DNA of 64,000 nt from Mogibacterium timidum ATCC 33093 (GCF_000525775.1 NZ_JALU01000020.1:1-64000); one strand, 5' to 3'; shown: positions 25,955-35,684, counted from the stretch's first letter. Notes: generated by a model from the sequence alone, not told the origin. Translations and numbers: made by a program.

Positions 25955-26773
25955 ATGTACGATGAGATAAGAATAACCGATCTGGAGGTATTCGCTAATC
26001 ACGGAGTGTTCCCGGAGGAGAATGCTCTGGGGCAAAAGTTCGTATTTACGATAAAATTGTATACGGATACCAAGCTTGCCGGCAGGACTGATGAATTAGA
26101 GAACTCCATTAATTACGGTGACGTAGCAACCTTTGTAACTGAATTTGCCAAGGAACACACAGTAAAGCTACTCGAATCGGCGGCGGAACAGCTTGCTGAG
26201 GCGTTGCTCCTGAGATATGCGCGGGTCAAGGGAGTATCTGTTGAAATCAAGAAGCCTTGGGCGCCGATTGGGTTGCCGCTGCGAGACGCATCAGTCAAGA
26301 TTGAACGCTTCTGGCACAAGTCATACGTGGCAATTGGATCAAATATGGGAGATAAACTTGGGTATCTGGATTTCGGAGTTAAACGCATGGATGAGATCAA
26401 GGGCTGCAGAGTTAAGCGTGTTTCGTCCTATATCGAAACTGTACCTTACGGAGGAGTTGAGCAGGACAATTTCCTCAACGGCGCACTGCTGGTTGAGACG
26501 CTGCTAACACCGGATGAACTCCTAGTTGAGCTCCGGAGAATAGAGATAGAAGCGCATAGAGAGCGCAATATCCACTGGGGTCCTAGAACTCTTGATCTGG
26601 ACATTATCCTCTATGATGATGAAGTCGTGGAATCCGATAATCTAATTGTTCCTCATATAGAGATGCATAAGAGGGATTTCGTGCTTAGACCATTGGCGGA
26701 AATCGCACCATATGCTAAGCATCCAATTTTGGGGCAGACAGTACTGCAGCTGCTTGATAAATTAGAAAAGTAA
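25955..26773 (+). CDS. folBK: Dihydroneopterin aldolase fused to HPPK
   Basis: A 272-aa bifunctional folate enzyme. Residues 1-115 are dihydroneopterin aldolase (FANHGVFPEENALGQKF, SINYGDVATFV); residues 120-272 are 6-hydroxymethyl-7,8-dihydropterin pyrophosphokinase (VAIGSNMGDK, RWGPRTLDLDI-like segment HWGPRTLDLDIILYDD). It carries out the two steps before FolP. FolB-FolK fusions are known in several bacteria. AGGAGATG precedes the start. It ends the operon; no strong terminator is visible in the following 64 bp. Confidence 0.93.
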   Translation: MYDEIRITDLEVFANHGVFPEENALGQKFVFTIKLYTDTKLAGRTDELENSINYGDVATFVTEFAKEHTVKLLESAAEQLAEALLLRYARVKGVSVEIKKPWAPIGLPLRDASVKIERFWHKSYVAIGSNMGDKLGYLDFGVKRMDEIKGCRVKRVSSYIETVPYGGVEQDNFLNGALLVETLLTPDELLVELRRIEIEAHRERNIHWGPRTLDLDIILYDDEVVESDNLIVPHIEMHKRDFVLRPLAEIAPYAKHPILGQTVLQLLDKLEK

Positions 26774-26774
26774 T

Positions 26775-26803
26775 TGTAACGTTTTCTTATTATCTGAGTC
26801 ATA
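26775..26803 (+). promoter_or_regulatory. Candidate ECF-type autoregulated promoter
   Basis: TGTAAC at 26775-26780 and AGTCATA at 26797-26803 with a 16-nt spacer resemble ECF promoters (AAC-containing -35, GTC/GTA -10). It lies just upstream of the ECF sigma gene. Confidence 0.5.
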
Positions 26804-26837
26804 TATGTAGAAACAGCTGTTAAGAAAAGGGGTAACA

Positions 26838-27323
26838 ATGGATTTAGAACATATATATCACGAATATTTTAGTTCAGTCTATCGTTACATCTTCTCTATG
26901 TGCAGGGATTCGCACATAGCTGAGGAGATTACACAGGAGACTTTCTTTAGGGCGGTAAAGTCTATCGATTCGTACCGCGGTGAATCGAGTATGAGAGTTT
27001 GGCTGTGTCAAATCGCCAAGAACTTATATTTTACATATCTTAAAAAAGAGCGACATACTGTTGATATCGATAAATTGGATGAGGAACAACTGATAGATGA
27101 CGGCGTAGAAGCTACCATACTCAGTAATGAACAAACTCATGAGCTCAGATACGCAATCCACAATCTTGATGAACCGTACAAAGAAGTGTTTATGCTCAGA
27201 GTGTATGCTGAAATGCATTTTAGAGATATCGGGACACTGTTCGGAAAGTCGGATAGCTGGGCACGCGTGACCTATCATCGTAGTCGCCTTAAGATAATAG
27301 ATGATTTGGAGGATAAGGGATGA
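26838..27323 (+). CDS. ECF-type RNA polymerase sigma factor
   Basis: A 161-aa sigma factor with region 2 (about residues 5-75; HIAEEITQETFFRAVKSID) and region 4 (about 105-155; EPYKEVFMLRVYAEMHFRDI). There is no region 1 or 3, the ECF layout. AAAAGGGG precedes the start. Its stop overlaps the next gene's start (ATGA), which encodes a zinc-finger anti-sigma, so the pair is translated together. The signal it answers to is not evident; cell-envelope stress is common for such pairs. Confidence 0.9.
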   Translation: MDLEHIYHEYFSSVYRYIFSMCRDSHIAEEITQETFFRAVKSIDSYRGESSMRVWLCQIAKNLYFTYLKKERHTVDIDKLDEEQLIDDGVEATILSNEQTHELRYAIHNLDEPYKEVFMLRVYAEMHFRDIGTLFGKSDSWARVTYHRSRLKIIDDLEDKG

Positions 27324-28060
27324 AGATAAGCTGTGACGTGGCAAGGGATTTGATGCCTTTGTATGTTGATGACGTTCTTTCAGAGGATAGTGTGGCCCTT
27401 GTATTGGATCATACTCGAGAGTGCGATAGTTGTCGCACCGAGCTGGAACGGTTAGCGGGAGCCCAGTTATCGGACAGTGTAGCCGAGACCATTGATGAGG
27501 ACATAAGTTTATATGATTCATTAAGGAAGATTAGGCGACGTATGAGCCTTAGACAGCAGCTTACTGTATTAATTACTGTAGCCGTGATAGTGATCATAGG
27601 GGCGACTGGTTGGTATTTTTATGATCAGTATGAATTGTATCTTCCTTATGATAAAGCAGAAATTACGTATAGGGATGATATGCTTTATTCCGGTAGTACT
27701 GGTTCATCGTATGAGCGGATACTATCGTCTGATCTTAAAACTATGATTGTTGTAATTTCGACAACTCATAGAAGTGCGCATGATTATAAGAAGATGTGTT
27801 ATGAAAGCGTGCTGTGGAATGGCCCGAAACGTGAGACAACATACTATGATACGGATGGCAAGGAACTGGTTGCTAATATTGATAAAGTATATTATATTTC
27901 GGAGAGCGGTTGGAAAGATTTCGAGAAGACGGATGATTTACTTAAATTGGGAATACCCACAGAAAGATTACAGCTAGACAAATACGATAAGAGATTTGAA
28001 AAAATTAAGAATTCTTCCAAGCTGATATGGACAAAGTCAGACGGGTTTGTGGGGAAGTAG
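27320..28060 (+). CDS. Membrane anti-sigma factor with N-terminal zinc finger
   Basis: A 246-aa protein: zf-HC2 anti-sigma domain with H-x3-C-x2-C (DHTRECDSC, about residues 33-41), one membrane helix (about 78-98; LITVAVIVIIGATGWYF), and an extracellular domain of about 145 residues with no recognised fold. It would hold the ECF sigma factor at the membrane until a signal causes release. A strong terminator follows. Confidence 0.87.
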   Translation: MKISCDVARDLMPLYVDDVLSEDSVALVLDHTRECDSCRTELERLAGAQLSDSVAETIDEDISLYDSLRKIRRRMSLRQQLTVLITVAVIVIIGATGWYFYDQYELYLPYDKAEITYRDDMLYSGSTGSSYERILSSDLKTMIVVISTTHRSAHDYKKMCYESVLWNGPKRETTYYDTDGKELVANIDKVYYISESGWKDFEKTDDLLKLGIPTERLQLDKYDKRFEKIKNSSKLIWTKSDGFVGK

Positions 28061-28072
28061 CTATTAGCGAAG

Positions 28073-28104
28073 CGGCAGATGCACTCGCATCTGCCGTATT
28101 TTTG
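28073..28104 (+). terminator. Terminator after the sigma/anti-sigma pair
   Basis: Perfect 10-bp stem (28073-28082 with 28087-28096), 4-nt loop, then TATTTTTGT. Confidence 0.85.
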
Positions 28105-28258
28105 TACGGCTAAACATAACAAATCAGTTATGTAGCTTATGATTATAAAACGATTATACAAAACAAAGTCTCTAATGTAATATTTAGTTGAAAATACTGT
28201 CTTGTTTTTAACAAGAGCTTTCTTATGGATGATTTTAATTGATTGTGGGGGATTGAGT

Positions 28259-29236
28259 ATGAAAATTTTAGGTATTTCGCTAGGGACAAAAAACGGCAAC
28301 AACGATACCATGTGCCGCGTTGTACTTGAGCAGGCTAAGGCGATGGGATGCGATATCGAGTTTATCCATCTATTCGACTGGGATATCAAACCGTGTACAG
28401 GGTGTGTTGCATGTTCTAGAGCTCTTGTAATGGGTAAGGGAATGGTATGTTCGCAGAAGGATGATTTTGCTGCACTATATGACAAGATGACGGATTCTGA
28501 CGGAATACTCATCGTTGACCCAATCTTTGAGTCCGGTGGTACAGGTATGTTTCACAACCTCATGGACAGAATGGGTCCCGGACACGATACAGGTATGATG
28601 CTCGGGTGCCAGGAAAAGCTGATGGAGGCCGGCAAGGAGCCACTGCCGATGAAGTATTTCAAGCAGAGAGCAATCTCTTTTGTAGGAATCGGAGGTTCAG
28701 ACTGGGCTGTACGCACAGAGACTGACCACGCAATGCTCGCAATGAGCCCTGGCTGGAAGGTTGTAGATAACGATTATTTCTCGTGGTCGAAGGACGTTAT
28801 CGTTCAGGACGACAAGGTTGCTCGTATCAGGGAGATTGGTAAGAATCTAGTAGAGGCTGCTAAGGACATCGCTGACAGAAACCTCATGATTATGGAGCCT
28901 GACAACGATAAGCTCGATTACTTCAAGGGCCCTAAGGGCGCATGTCCGCACTGTCACGGCAATAACTTCTACATTCACCCGGGAACTAATGAAGCCGAGT
29001 GTGAGCTCTGCGGTCTTAAAGGAGAGCTGGTTATGGAAGGCGGAACGCTTAGACTCAAGTTCGACCCTGCAACTCTTCATCATGCTCATGACCTGCTGTC
29101 CGGTAAGGCGCTGCACGGCAAGGACATATTCGAGAATGAAGGCCGTCTCATGAACCTCTTCAAGGATGAGAAGTTTAAGGAGCGCAAGGCACATTACACA
29201 GCAGTATGTGAGCCAACTCCATCTCCATCCAAGTAG
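28259..29236 (+). CDS. Flavodoxin-family NAD(P)H-dependent oxidoreductase with zinc-ribbon tail
   Basis: A 325-aa protein. Residues 1-190 are an FMN-reductase/flavodoxin-like domain (ILGISLGTKNGNND for the FMN phosphate, then CTGCVACSRALVMGKGMVC). The latter is the cysteine motif of the iron-sulfur flavoprotein group, though a cluster is not proven. Residues 225-270 hold a CxxC...CxxC zinc ribbon (CPHCHGNNFY, CELCGLKG). ATG at 28259 follows GGGGGA; the frame is open upstream to 28202. The substrate is unknown; such proteins reduce quinones, aromatic compounds or oxygen species in anaerobes. Confidence 0.82.
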   Translation: MKILGISLGTKNGNNDTMCRVVLEQAKAMGCDIEFIHLFDWDIKPCTGCVACSRALVMGKGMVCSQKDDFAALYDKMTDSDGILIVDPIFESGGTGMFHNLMDRMGPGHDTGMMLGCQEKLMEAGKEPLPMKYFKQRAISFVGIGGSDWAVRTETDHAMLAMSPGWKVVDNDYFSWSKDVIVQDDKVARIREIGKNLVEAAKDIADRNLMIMEPDNDKLDYFKGPKGACPHCHGNNFYIHPGTNEAECELCGLKGELVMEGGTLRLKFDPATLHHAHDLLSGKALHGKDIFENEGRLMNLFKDEKFKERKAHYTAVCEPTPSPSK

Positions 29237-29278
29237 GACGGCAATTGGTCAACGCCGGTAATACGATATATAGATAAT

Positions 29279-29309
29279 AGGCTGCTCTCAGTGCGCAGCT
29301 TATTTTTTT
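29279..29309 (+). terminator. Terminator after the flavodoxin-like gene
   Basis: Short GC stem (29281-29285 with 29295-29299) followed by TTATTTTTTT. Confidence 0.7.
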
Positions 29310-29450
29310 ACAAATTCTTACTCGCGTGTACAGGCAATGTTCTCGCGAGCAAGCTCGTATGCACTGCCACGCCGTCATTATGGAGAACAAGGTATTCTAA
29401 ATATTATGGAAAGCTCAAATTAAAATGCAATTATATTGCGCGCACTTTAA

Positions 29451-29479
29451 TGGCAAGTGGATATAATACGTGGTATAAT
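29451..29479 (+). promoter_or_regulatory. Promoter of the ferritin gene
   Basis: Weak -35 TGGCAA (29451-29456), 17-nt spacer, TGG-extended TATAAT (29474-29479), 50 bp before the start codon. Confidence 0.6.
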
Positions 29480-29528
29480 ATATGAAATAGATGATATTAT
29501 AAAATTATGGATGTAGGAGGGTACTGAC

Positions 29529-30041
29529 ATGCTAGACAAGAAAGTAGCAGAGCTAATTAATAATCAGATTAACAAGGAGTTTTATTCCGCATATCTGTAT
29601 CTCGACTTCGCTAACTTCTACAATGATGCAGGCTTGGACGGATTCGCAAACTATTTCGATGTGCAGGCTCAGGAGGAGCGTGACCATGCGATGCTGATGA
29701 GAACATACCTCTTCAACAACGGTGAAAAGGTAACTCTATCCGAGATTGATAAGCCGGATATGAAATGCAAGGAGATCTATGACGCACTAAATTTCAGTCT
29801 CAAACACGAGCAGTATGTGACAAGCCTCATCAACAAGATTTACAAGGCTGCCAACGAGGTAGACGACTATCGCACTATGCAGTTCTTTGACTGGTTCGTC
29901 AAGGAGCAGGGAGAAGAAGAAAAGTCTGCTGATGATCTGCTTAAAAAGTTTGAGCTGTATGGAAGAGATCCTAAGGGGCTTTATGCGCTCAATCAGGAGC
30001 TGCTGGCGAGAGCTTACGCTGCACCGTCGCTAGTTCTATAA
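29529..30041 (+). CDS. ftnA: Ferritin (non-haem, FtnA type)
   Basis: A 170-aa four-helix-bundle iron-storage protein. Di-iron ligands are recognisable: E in INKEFYSAYLYLDFANF, E and H in QEERDHAM, and E and Q in VKEQGEEEKS. Twenty-four subunits form a shell that oxidises and stores iron in the cytosol. AGGAGG lies ahead of ATG. The gene is monocistronic between a promoter and a terminator. Confidence 0.95.
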   Translation: MLDKKVAELINNQINKEFYSAYLYLDFANFYNDAGLDGFANYFDVQAQEERDHAMLMRTYLFNNGEKVTLSEIDKPDMKCKEIYDALNFSLKHEQYVTSLINKIYKAANEVDDYRTMQFFDWFVKEQGEEEKSADDLLKKFELYGRDPKGLYALNQELLARAYAAPSLVL

Positions 30042-30102
30042 GGCGCGTGTTCTGTAGTCGGATTGAGATATATCATGTCAATCAGATATACTAACAGTTA
30101 TT

Positions 30103-30132
30103 AAGAGCCGGGTTTAGCCCTGCTCTTTTTTA
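30103..30132 (+). terminator. Terminator after ferritin
   Basis: GC-rich hairpin with AAGAGC...GCTCTT arms followed by a run of T (30125-30130). Confidence 0.8.
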
Positions 30133-30173
30133 TAAAATTTTGTATCAACTAAGCCTTACTTCGCATTGACAAA

Positions 30174-30200
30174 GAGCTCCGTCTGCTACTGACGCAGCTC
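30174..30200. other. Hairpin in the yeiH upstream region
   Basis: 10-bp stem (30174-30183 with 30191-30200, one mismatch), 7-nt loop, TTGACA immediately ahead at 30166-30171. No downstream gene starts for 130 bp. It may be a second terminator or a regulatory site. Confidence 0.4.
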
Positions 30201-30329
30201 GTATTTTATGTTATATTAATATTGTTTTGTCGGAATGGTATGCGTAAAGCATGCAGCTTTATTACCGAAAAATACATATTTTTAATATTTATTAATAGTT
30301 TATAAGAACAATTGCTAAAGGAGCGTCAC

Positions 30330-31376
30330 ATGAGTTCATTAAAATTCAAATTGCCGGGTATTGCAGCTTGCTTTATTATCGCACTGCCGGCATGGTTCCT
30401 TGGGAAGCTCGTTCCGGTTGTCGGCGGACCGGTATTTTCCATTATTTTAGGTATGATTATCACACTGGTGTGGGTGAATAAGGGCATATGTAGCGAAGGA
30501 ATAAAATTCACATCCAAATATATACTTCAGATGGCTGTAGTTCTCCTTGGCTTTGGTCTCAATCTTAATGTAATTCTTAAGACCGGAGCTCAGTCGCTCC
30601 CAATAATTATCTGTACGATTTCCACGTCACTTATTCTCGCGTACATCATACATAAGGTGATGAAGGTCGACGCCAATTCTGCTACGCTTGTCGGCGTGGG
30701 GTCATCAATATGCGGTGGGTCTGCTATCGCAGCTACAGCTCCGGTAATTGATGCTTCGGATGACGAGGTTGCGCAGGCGATTTCAGTAATATTCTTTTTC
30801 AACGTCATTGCGGCGCTCGTGTTCCCGATATTCGGTCACTTACTCGGGATGAGCACGACGAGTGGAGAAGCCTTTGGAATATTTGCAGGAACTGCTGTAA
30901 ATGATACATCGTCTGTAACTGCGGCTGCTTCGACATGGGACAGCATGTGGCATCTCGGATCTCAGGCTCTTGACAAAGCGGTGACGGTTAAGCTGACGAG
31001 GACTCTGGCAATCATCCCTATAACGTTGGTGCTGGCAATTTTCTCGGCCAAAAAGAAGAGTGAGGTGAGCGCTGATGCAACCGATACAAATTCATTCAGC
31101 CTTAAGCGCGCTTTCCCGATGTTCATCTTGTATTTTATAATTGCATCGATAATAACAACTGTATGCGTATCAATAGGAATTAACGCTGAGGCATTTGAAC
31201 CGCTCAAGACTCTGAGCAAGTTCCTGATAGTAATGGCAATGGGCGCTATCGGTTTGAACAGCAATATAGTGAAGCTAATCAAGACCGGAGGGAAGCCTCT
31301 GGTACTTGGAGCAGTGTGCTGGGTGGGAATCACGATTGTCGGCCTGATAATGCAGCGCATGATGGGGTTGTGGTAG
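30330..31376 (+). CDS. YeiH/UPF0324-family putative anion (sulfate) exporter
   Basis: A 348-aa membrane protein with about ten helices. Family landmarks are [33 protein letters not shown] and [13 protein letters not shown]. Related proteins have been proposed to export sulfite-derived or taurine-derived anions; the substrate here is uncertain. ATG at 30330 has AAAGGAG (30317-30323); the open frame starts earlier. It stands alone with a terminator behind. Confidence 0.85.
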   Translation: MSSLKFKLPGIAACFIIALPAWFLGKLVPVVGGPVFSIILGMIITLVWVNKGICSEGIKFTSKYILQMAVVLLGFGLNLNVILKTGAQSLPIIICTISTSLILAYIIHKVMKVDANSATLVGVGSSICGGSAIAATAPVIDASDDEVAQAISVIFFFNVIAALVFPIFGHLLGMSTTSGEAFGIFAGTAVNDTSSVTAAASTWDSMWHLGSQALDKAVTVKLTRTLAIIPITLVLAIFSAKKKSEVSADATDTNSFSLKRAFPMFILYFIIASIITTVCVSIGINAEAFEPLKTLSKFLIVMAMGAIGLNSNIVKLIKTGGKPLVLGAVCWVGITIVGLIMQRMMGLW

Positions 31377-31450
31377 AGTTGTGAGAGCGTGATAAAGTGA
31401 GTGCCGAATGTGTGCTACGTTGCAAATCAAGAATTTTGGCGAATTTATGC

Positions 31451-31500
31451 AACCTGAAATCTGAGTAGAGAAATAATCTCCCTGGATTTCAGGTTTTTTA
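31451..31500 (+). terminator. Terminator after the YeiH gene
   Basis: Perfect 11-bp stem (31451-31461 with 31485-31495) followed by a T run. Confidence 0.8.
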
Positions 31501-31621
31501 TAAAAACGAACAATAGTCTTTAGAATCAATTAAAAAGTTAGAGAAAACTAACAATAATACATTTTCTTAGAAGGTTATGTTGATTATCATCATATTTTAT
31601 GTGGATATTTCCAATACATAA

Positions 31622-31630
31622 TGATACAAT
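31622..31630 (+). promoter_or_regulatory. Extended -10 promoter of the large surface protein gene
   Basis: TGA-TACAAT at 31622-31630 with a weak -35; leaves a leader of about 100 nt. Confidence 0.4.
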
Positions 31631-31734
31631 CAGCTTGAATTAGTATAGTCTAACTATCTAGATTTACTAGCTTGCAGTATTATTTAACACGCTTTTACAT
31701 TGCATGTATTTATTCATTAAGGAGGAATAGGTAG

Positions 31735-34167
31735 ATGAAAAAAACATGGCCGAAGAAATTACTGACCGCGGCTCTGACATCGAGCATGATGGTCAGCATG
31801 TGCGCCGTCAATTTGTTTGCGGTGACTGGCGACCAGGTTGCCAAGGATAAGGTTTATGTAGGAACCGGTTCTGTTGAGGCGGATCCTAATTCTGTGTGGT
31901 CCGGATACGATATCACCTTGCAGATGGAGGTTAAGGGCGGTGTCATCAAGTCTGTTACCTGCACACCTGCAGCCAACATGGATAAAATGAACAAAGGATA
32001 TGTCGATTTGACAAGGATGCAGCTGGCCTCGCTTATTGGTAAGCCGGCTACGGCTAAGTCTGTCAATGAGTTAGTCGACACTAACACAGGCGCAACGTAT
32101 TCACTAAAGAGTGCGAAGAAAATTGCAGCCAAGATAATGCAGAATGCAGAAGCTGCAGATGCATCCGGTTCTAATCCCGGCACAAATCCGGGAACAAACC
32201 CCGGAGGCTCCACTAATCCGGGCGGCAACACAGGAACTACAATACCCAGCTTAGATGGTATCGGTGACAATGATTATATCTATGGCAAGCTGGATGTACC
32301 ATATGCAGATTTCTACTACGGCGAGCTTAAGGAACTGCATAGTGGCACTCAGACGATGGATTTAAGCGCTGCTGACAAGGCATCAGGAATGAGAGACGCA
32401 GGGCGGTACGACGCCGTGACGAGTGCTACTAAGAATAAGGCCAAGAGATTTCCGACAACGTATTATGAGGAAACATCTAAAACAGTTGAGATTCTAGGAA
32501 TCAAGGACACTTCTGTAGCCATCAGAAAGGGTCTGTATCTGGAAGCCATGCAGGCTATCAAGGATGGTAAGACATCCAATAATCCATTACTTGAGATGGT
32601 CAAGAAGTTTAGACTTAATGAGAATCCAGGGCAGGCTACTCCTGAGTACAAGATTCTAAACGGGGATGGCACTCTCAATGCTACAACTACACAGAAAATA
32701 TTGGATCAAGCTGCTAGGGTAGAGGTTGAGACTGGCAGCCCATGGGGTAACTATCTTGTGAATGTACAGTCTGAGAAGATTCCCAGCTCCGACGATATTG
32801 AGGGTATCATCGTCAAGACTAGCGATGGGAAACAGTACGGAATGGAACATCTTGAAAACATTTGGCTTCGTGCAAATGAGTTTTCATTTGCTGTAAAGCC
32901 CGGTTTTGTCGAGCCTCACGGTAACACTGTTGATTACAAGCGTCACGAGGGTCTGCAGGGAGCAACCATCACTCAGATTCGTTATCTGATTAGAAATAAG
33001 GCTGACCTCGTTATTAACACAAACGTGCTCTGCAAGACTCTGTTGAGTGAAGGGCAGGGGGCAACCGTCAATGATGAACAGTTCAAGGATGGAGTTGTTG
33101 TTAAGCCAGTACTCAAGACACCGGCTGGCAGCAATTATAAGCTTGTTTCTGTCAAAAAGGGTAGAACTACACTTGATAAGGACATAGATTATACTGTTGA
33201 GGGCAATAACATCGTCATTAAGGATACAGGTAAAACCGGCATAGGTCGGTATTCTGTAACCTACAGTGATGATAAATACGAGGATATCAATGCCTCCTTC
33301 ATCCTTAGATCAAAGTATAAGGATGGAGAGGTTAAGCTCGTTGATAACAAGCTGACATTACCTGAAGGCCTATCCAGAGAAGCTTATGCTGATTCAATTG
33401 GAAACATTCTCATTGATGGCAAGAGAGTAAGAGCTAATAATCTCATGAAGGATCTGTTTAACGAGGATGGTTCCGTTAACTTCGCTCTCAAGCTCAAGGG
33501 CAGGGATGGAAAGGAAACTCCGCTATTCACAAAGGGTGCAGCAGGAGTGTATACTATTGAACTCGTGTCGCAGGGGTATCCAAGTGTTAAGAGCATGGTG
33601 ATCGCACCCGGAACAAAAGAAGTAACGGCATATGCTGCTGATTCTGAGCATGCAGTTAAAATGTCATTCCTCGGCTACAAATTAAATGGCTATAATCTAA
33701 ATGGGTACGAATACGAAGCTTATGACATCTCGTATAGAGATGCTACTGATAATGCTGTTGAACCGGTAGCAGGACAAAAGGTCAAGGTGCGTATTGAGCT
33801 GCGCAAGGGAGAGCCTTCCAAGCTTGAGATTTTCCATGATAAGGGGAATAAGGTGCTCGAAAAGATCAAAGATTATAAGGTAATTGATGGCAAAAAGATT
33901 GAGTTTGAGACAGATAAATTCTCAACATTTATCTTTGCTAACAGAACAGGCAGCAACGTAACGCCAAATAATGGAAATAATAGTGGCGGAACAGCAGCTG
34001 TTGATTCCGGTAAATCAAATGTTAAAAAAACTAGGCTCATAAAGAGGTCAGGAATAGTAAGGACCGGAGATTCAAGCGCTATAATTGCTTATGCATTCAG
34101 CATGGCTGCAGCAGTGTTGCTTGTGATAGTGGTAGTTATCGCAAGGAGAAGAAGGAGCGTTAGATAA
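31735..34167 (+). CDS. Large secreted, wall- or membrane-anchored surface protein
   Basis: An 810-aa protein with a signal peptide (residues 1 to about 29), a folded domain (about 35-140) that loosely resembles FMN-binding-like repeats, and a Gly/Asn/Pro-rich linker (about 142-165). A second related stretch (RDAGRYDAVTSATKNKAKRF) and long beta-rich domains follow. It ends with a membrane helix and the positive tail RRRRSVR. Just before the helix is GIVRTGDSS, which resembles a sortase signal (LPxTG) without its leucine and proline. It may therefore be a degenerate sortase substrate or simply membrane-anchored. AAGGAGG precedes ATG. Flanking genes are unrelated. Role unknown; adhesion or redox at the surface are guesses. 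Confidence 0.7.
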   Translation: MKKTWPKKLLTAALTSSMMVSMCAVNLFAVTGDQVAKDKVYVGTGSVEADPNSVWSGYDITLQMEVKGGVIKSVTCTPAANMDKMNKGYVDLTRMQLASLIGKPATAKSVNELVDTNTGATYSLKSAKKIAAKIMQNAEAADASGSNPGTNPGTNPGGSTNPGGNTGTTIPSLDGIGDNDYIYGKLDVPYADFYYGELKELHSGTQTMDLSAADKASGMRDAGRYDAVTSATKNKAKRFPTTYYEETSKTVEILGIKDTSVAIRKGLYLEAMQAIKDGKTSNNPLLEMVKKFRLNENPGQATPEYKILNGDGTLNATTTQKILDQAARVEVETGSPWGNYLVNVQSEKIPSSDDIEGIIVKTSDGKQYGMEHLENIWLRANEFSFAVKPGFVEPHGNTVDYKRHEGLQGATITQIRYLIRNKADLVINTNVLCKTLLSEGQGATVNDEQFKDGVVVKPVLKTPAGSNYKLVSVKKGRTTLDKDIDYTVEGNNIVIKDTGKTGIGRYSVTYSDDKYEDINASFILRSKYKDGEVKLVDNKLTLPEGLSREAYADSIGNILIDGKRVRANNLMKDLFNEDGSVNFALKLKGRDGKETPLFTKGAAGVYTIELVSQGYPSVKSMVIAPGTKEVTAYAADSEHAVKMSFLGYKLNGYNLNGYEYEAYDISYRDATDNAVEPVAGQKVKVRIELRKGEPSKLEIFHDKGNKVLEKIKDYKVIDGKKIEFETDKFSTFIFANRTGSNVTPNNGNNSGGTAAVDSGKSNVKKTRLIKRSGIVRTGDSSAIIAYAFSMAAAVLLVIVVVIARRRRSVR

Positions 34168-34214
34168 CGCGTGGCAGTTTAATTCTCTCGCGAACTAATA
34201 ACTGTAAAATAATA

Positions 34215-34266
34215 TAATAGCCTAGGACTGCTTACATGCAAGCATATTCCTAGGCTATTATTTAAA
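34215..34266. terminator. Bidirectional terminator between convergent genes
   Basis: Perfect 13-bp stem (34215-34227 with 34248-34260) with an inner 4-bp hairpin. A- and T-rich flanks suit both the surface protein (+) and MATE (-) transcripts. Confidence 0.85.
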
Positions 34267-34334
34267 TCAAGATTGTTCACAGCTGATACCGATTGTCTGA
34301 TAATATACGAATATATTGTCCGGTATTCTATTGA

Positions 34335-35684
34335 CTAATAATCATACCGTTTGCGCATCAGAGCCAGTGTAATCATGGAGATGATAAATGCCGCTATCTC
34401 TGATAGGGTGTTTGACCACCAGATTCCTTCGATTCCAATCAAAATAGGCAGTAAAATTACAAACGACAGCTTGAATACAAACGTTCTCAGGAACGATATT
34501 ATTGCTGAAACCCAACCATTATTCAAGGCAGTAAAGAATGATGAGGCAAATATGTTGATCCCGACGATTATGAAGCACAGCGTGGTAATCCTCATAGCGT
34601 GTACTGTCAAAATTAAAAGTGAGGTGTCATAGCCCACAAAAAAGCTTGAAAGCGGTTTTGCCAAAAACTCTCCAATTGCGAGCATCACGGTACCGGTGAT
34701 AAACAGAAGTTTAAAACTTTTTGACAAAATATTTCCTAGTTCATTCGTATTGCGTGCTCCGTAATGATAACCGATAACCGGGGAGCAGCCCATCGCATAT
34801 CCTATAAAAATCGCTGCAAATATAAATTGAACGTACATGAGCACGCCGTATGCAGCTACTCCGTCAGAACCTATATATTTTAGAAGCTGCACATTGTAGA
34901 ACATGCTGACAAAGGATGATGTAATGCTGGTAACCATTTCGGAAACTCCGTTACCGCAGGCTTTGGCAATTGGACGAAGCTCCGGCTTGCATCGCTTTAG
35001 ATTGAGTAAACTTGAATTAGGGCGTATAAAGTATACCAGCGGAATCATAGCTCCGATAAATTCACTGATTCCAGTTGCGTATGCGGCACCGGCAACTCCC
35101 ATGTGAAATACGTAGATTAGAAGTGCGTCAAGAATGATGTTTGAAAGACCTGCAAACACCGTACACAAAAGACCGAGGTGAGGTTTTTCTGCAGCAATCA
35201 AAAAGTCTTGAAAACTGTTCTGGAGCATGAAGAATACATTGAAATACATGCTTATTCGTCCATACGTAACGCAATCATTGATCATATCTGAATTTGCACC
35301 AAGAGCAATGCAGATTGGTTCCATAAAGATATATATAAATATGCAGATTATGATGCCGACGACAGCGGTTGTTGATATCATCATGTAGAAGTATTGTTCT
35401 GCGCGTTCTTGTCTCTGTTCTCCGAGCGTTTTCGCCACCAGTGCGGCGCCGCCGGTGCCAATCATGAAGCCTATGCCGCCGACAATCATCTCCACAGGCA
35501 TAATAAGATTTATAGCCGCAAATGCTGTTTTCCCGACTATATTAGACACAAATAGACCGTCTACAACACCATATACAGACGTAAAAACCATCATTCCTAT
35601 TGATGGAATGACAAATCTGAGAAGCCTAACATAGGTGAAATGATCTGATAATTGAATTTTATTTTTCTTTACCGTGTACTTCAT
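34335..35684 (-). CDS. MATE-family multidrug efflux transporter
   Basis: A 449-aa protein with twelve membrane helices in two related halves. It has MATE landmarks such as GIGFMIGTGGAALVAKTLGE and GCSPVIGYHYGARN. Exports cationic drugs or metabolites against sodium or protons. No clear ribosome site precedes the chosen ATG at 35684, so the start is uncertain. It converges with the surface-protein gene and has no operon partner. Confidence 0.92.
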   Translation of the reverse strand: MKYTVKKNKIQLSDHFTYVRLLRFVIPSIGMMVFTSVYGVVDGLFVSNIVGKTAFAAINLIMPVEMIVGGIGFMIGTGGAALVAKTLGEQRQERAEQYFYMMISTTAVVGIIICIFIYIFMEPICIALGANSDMINDCVTYGRISMYFNVFFMLQNSFQDFLIAAEKPHLGLLCTVFAGLSNIILDALLIYVFHMGVAGAAYATGISEFIGAMIPLVYFIRPNSSLLNLKRCKPELRPIAKACGNGVSEMVTSITSSFVSMFYNVQLLKYIGSDGVAAYGVLMYVQFIFAAIFIGYAMGCSPVIGYHYGARNTNELGNILSKSFKLLFITGTVMLAIGEFLAKPLSSFFVGYDTSLLILTVHAMRITTLCFIIVGINIFASSFFTALNNGWVSAIISFLRTFVFKLSFVILLPILIGIEGIWWSNTLSEIAAFIISMITLALMRKRYDY

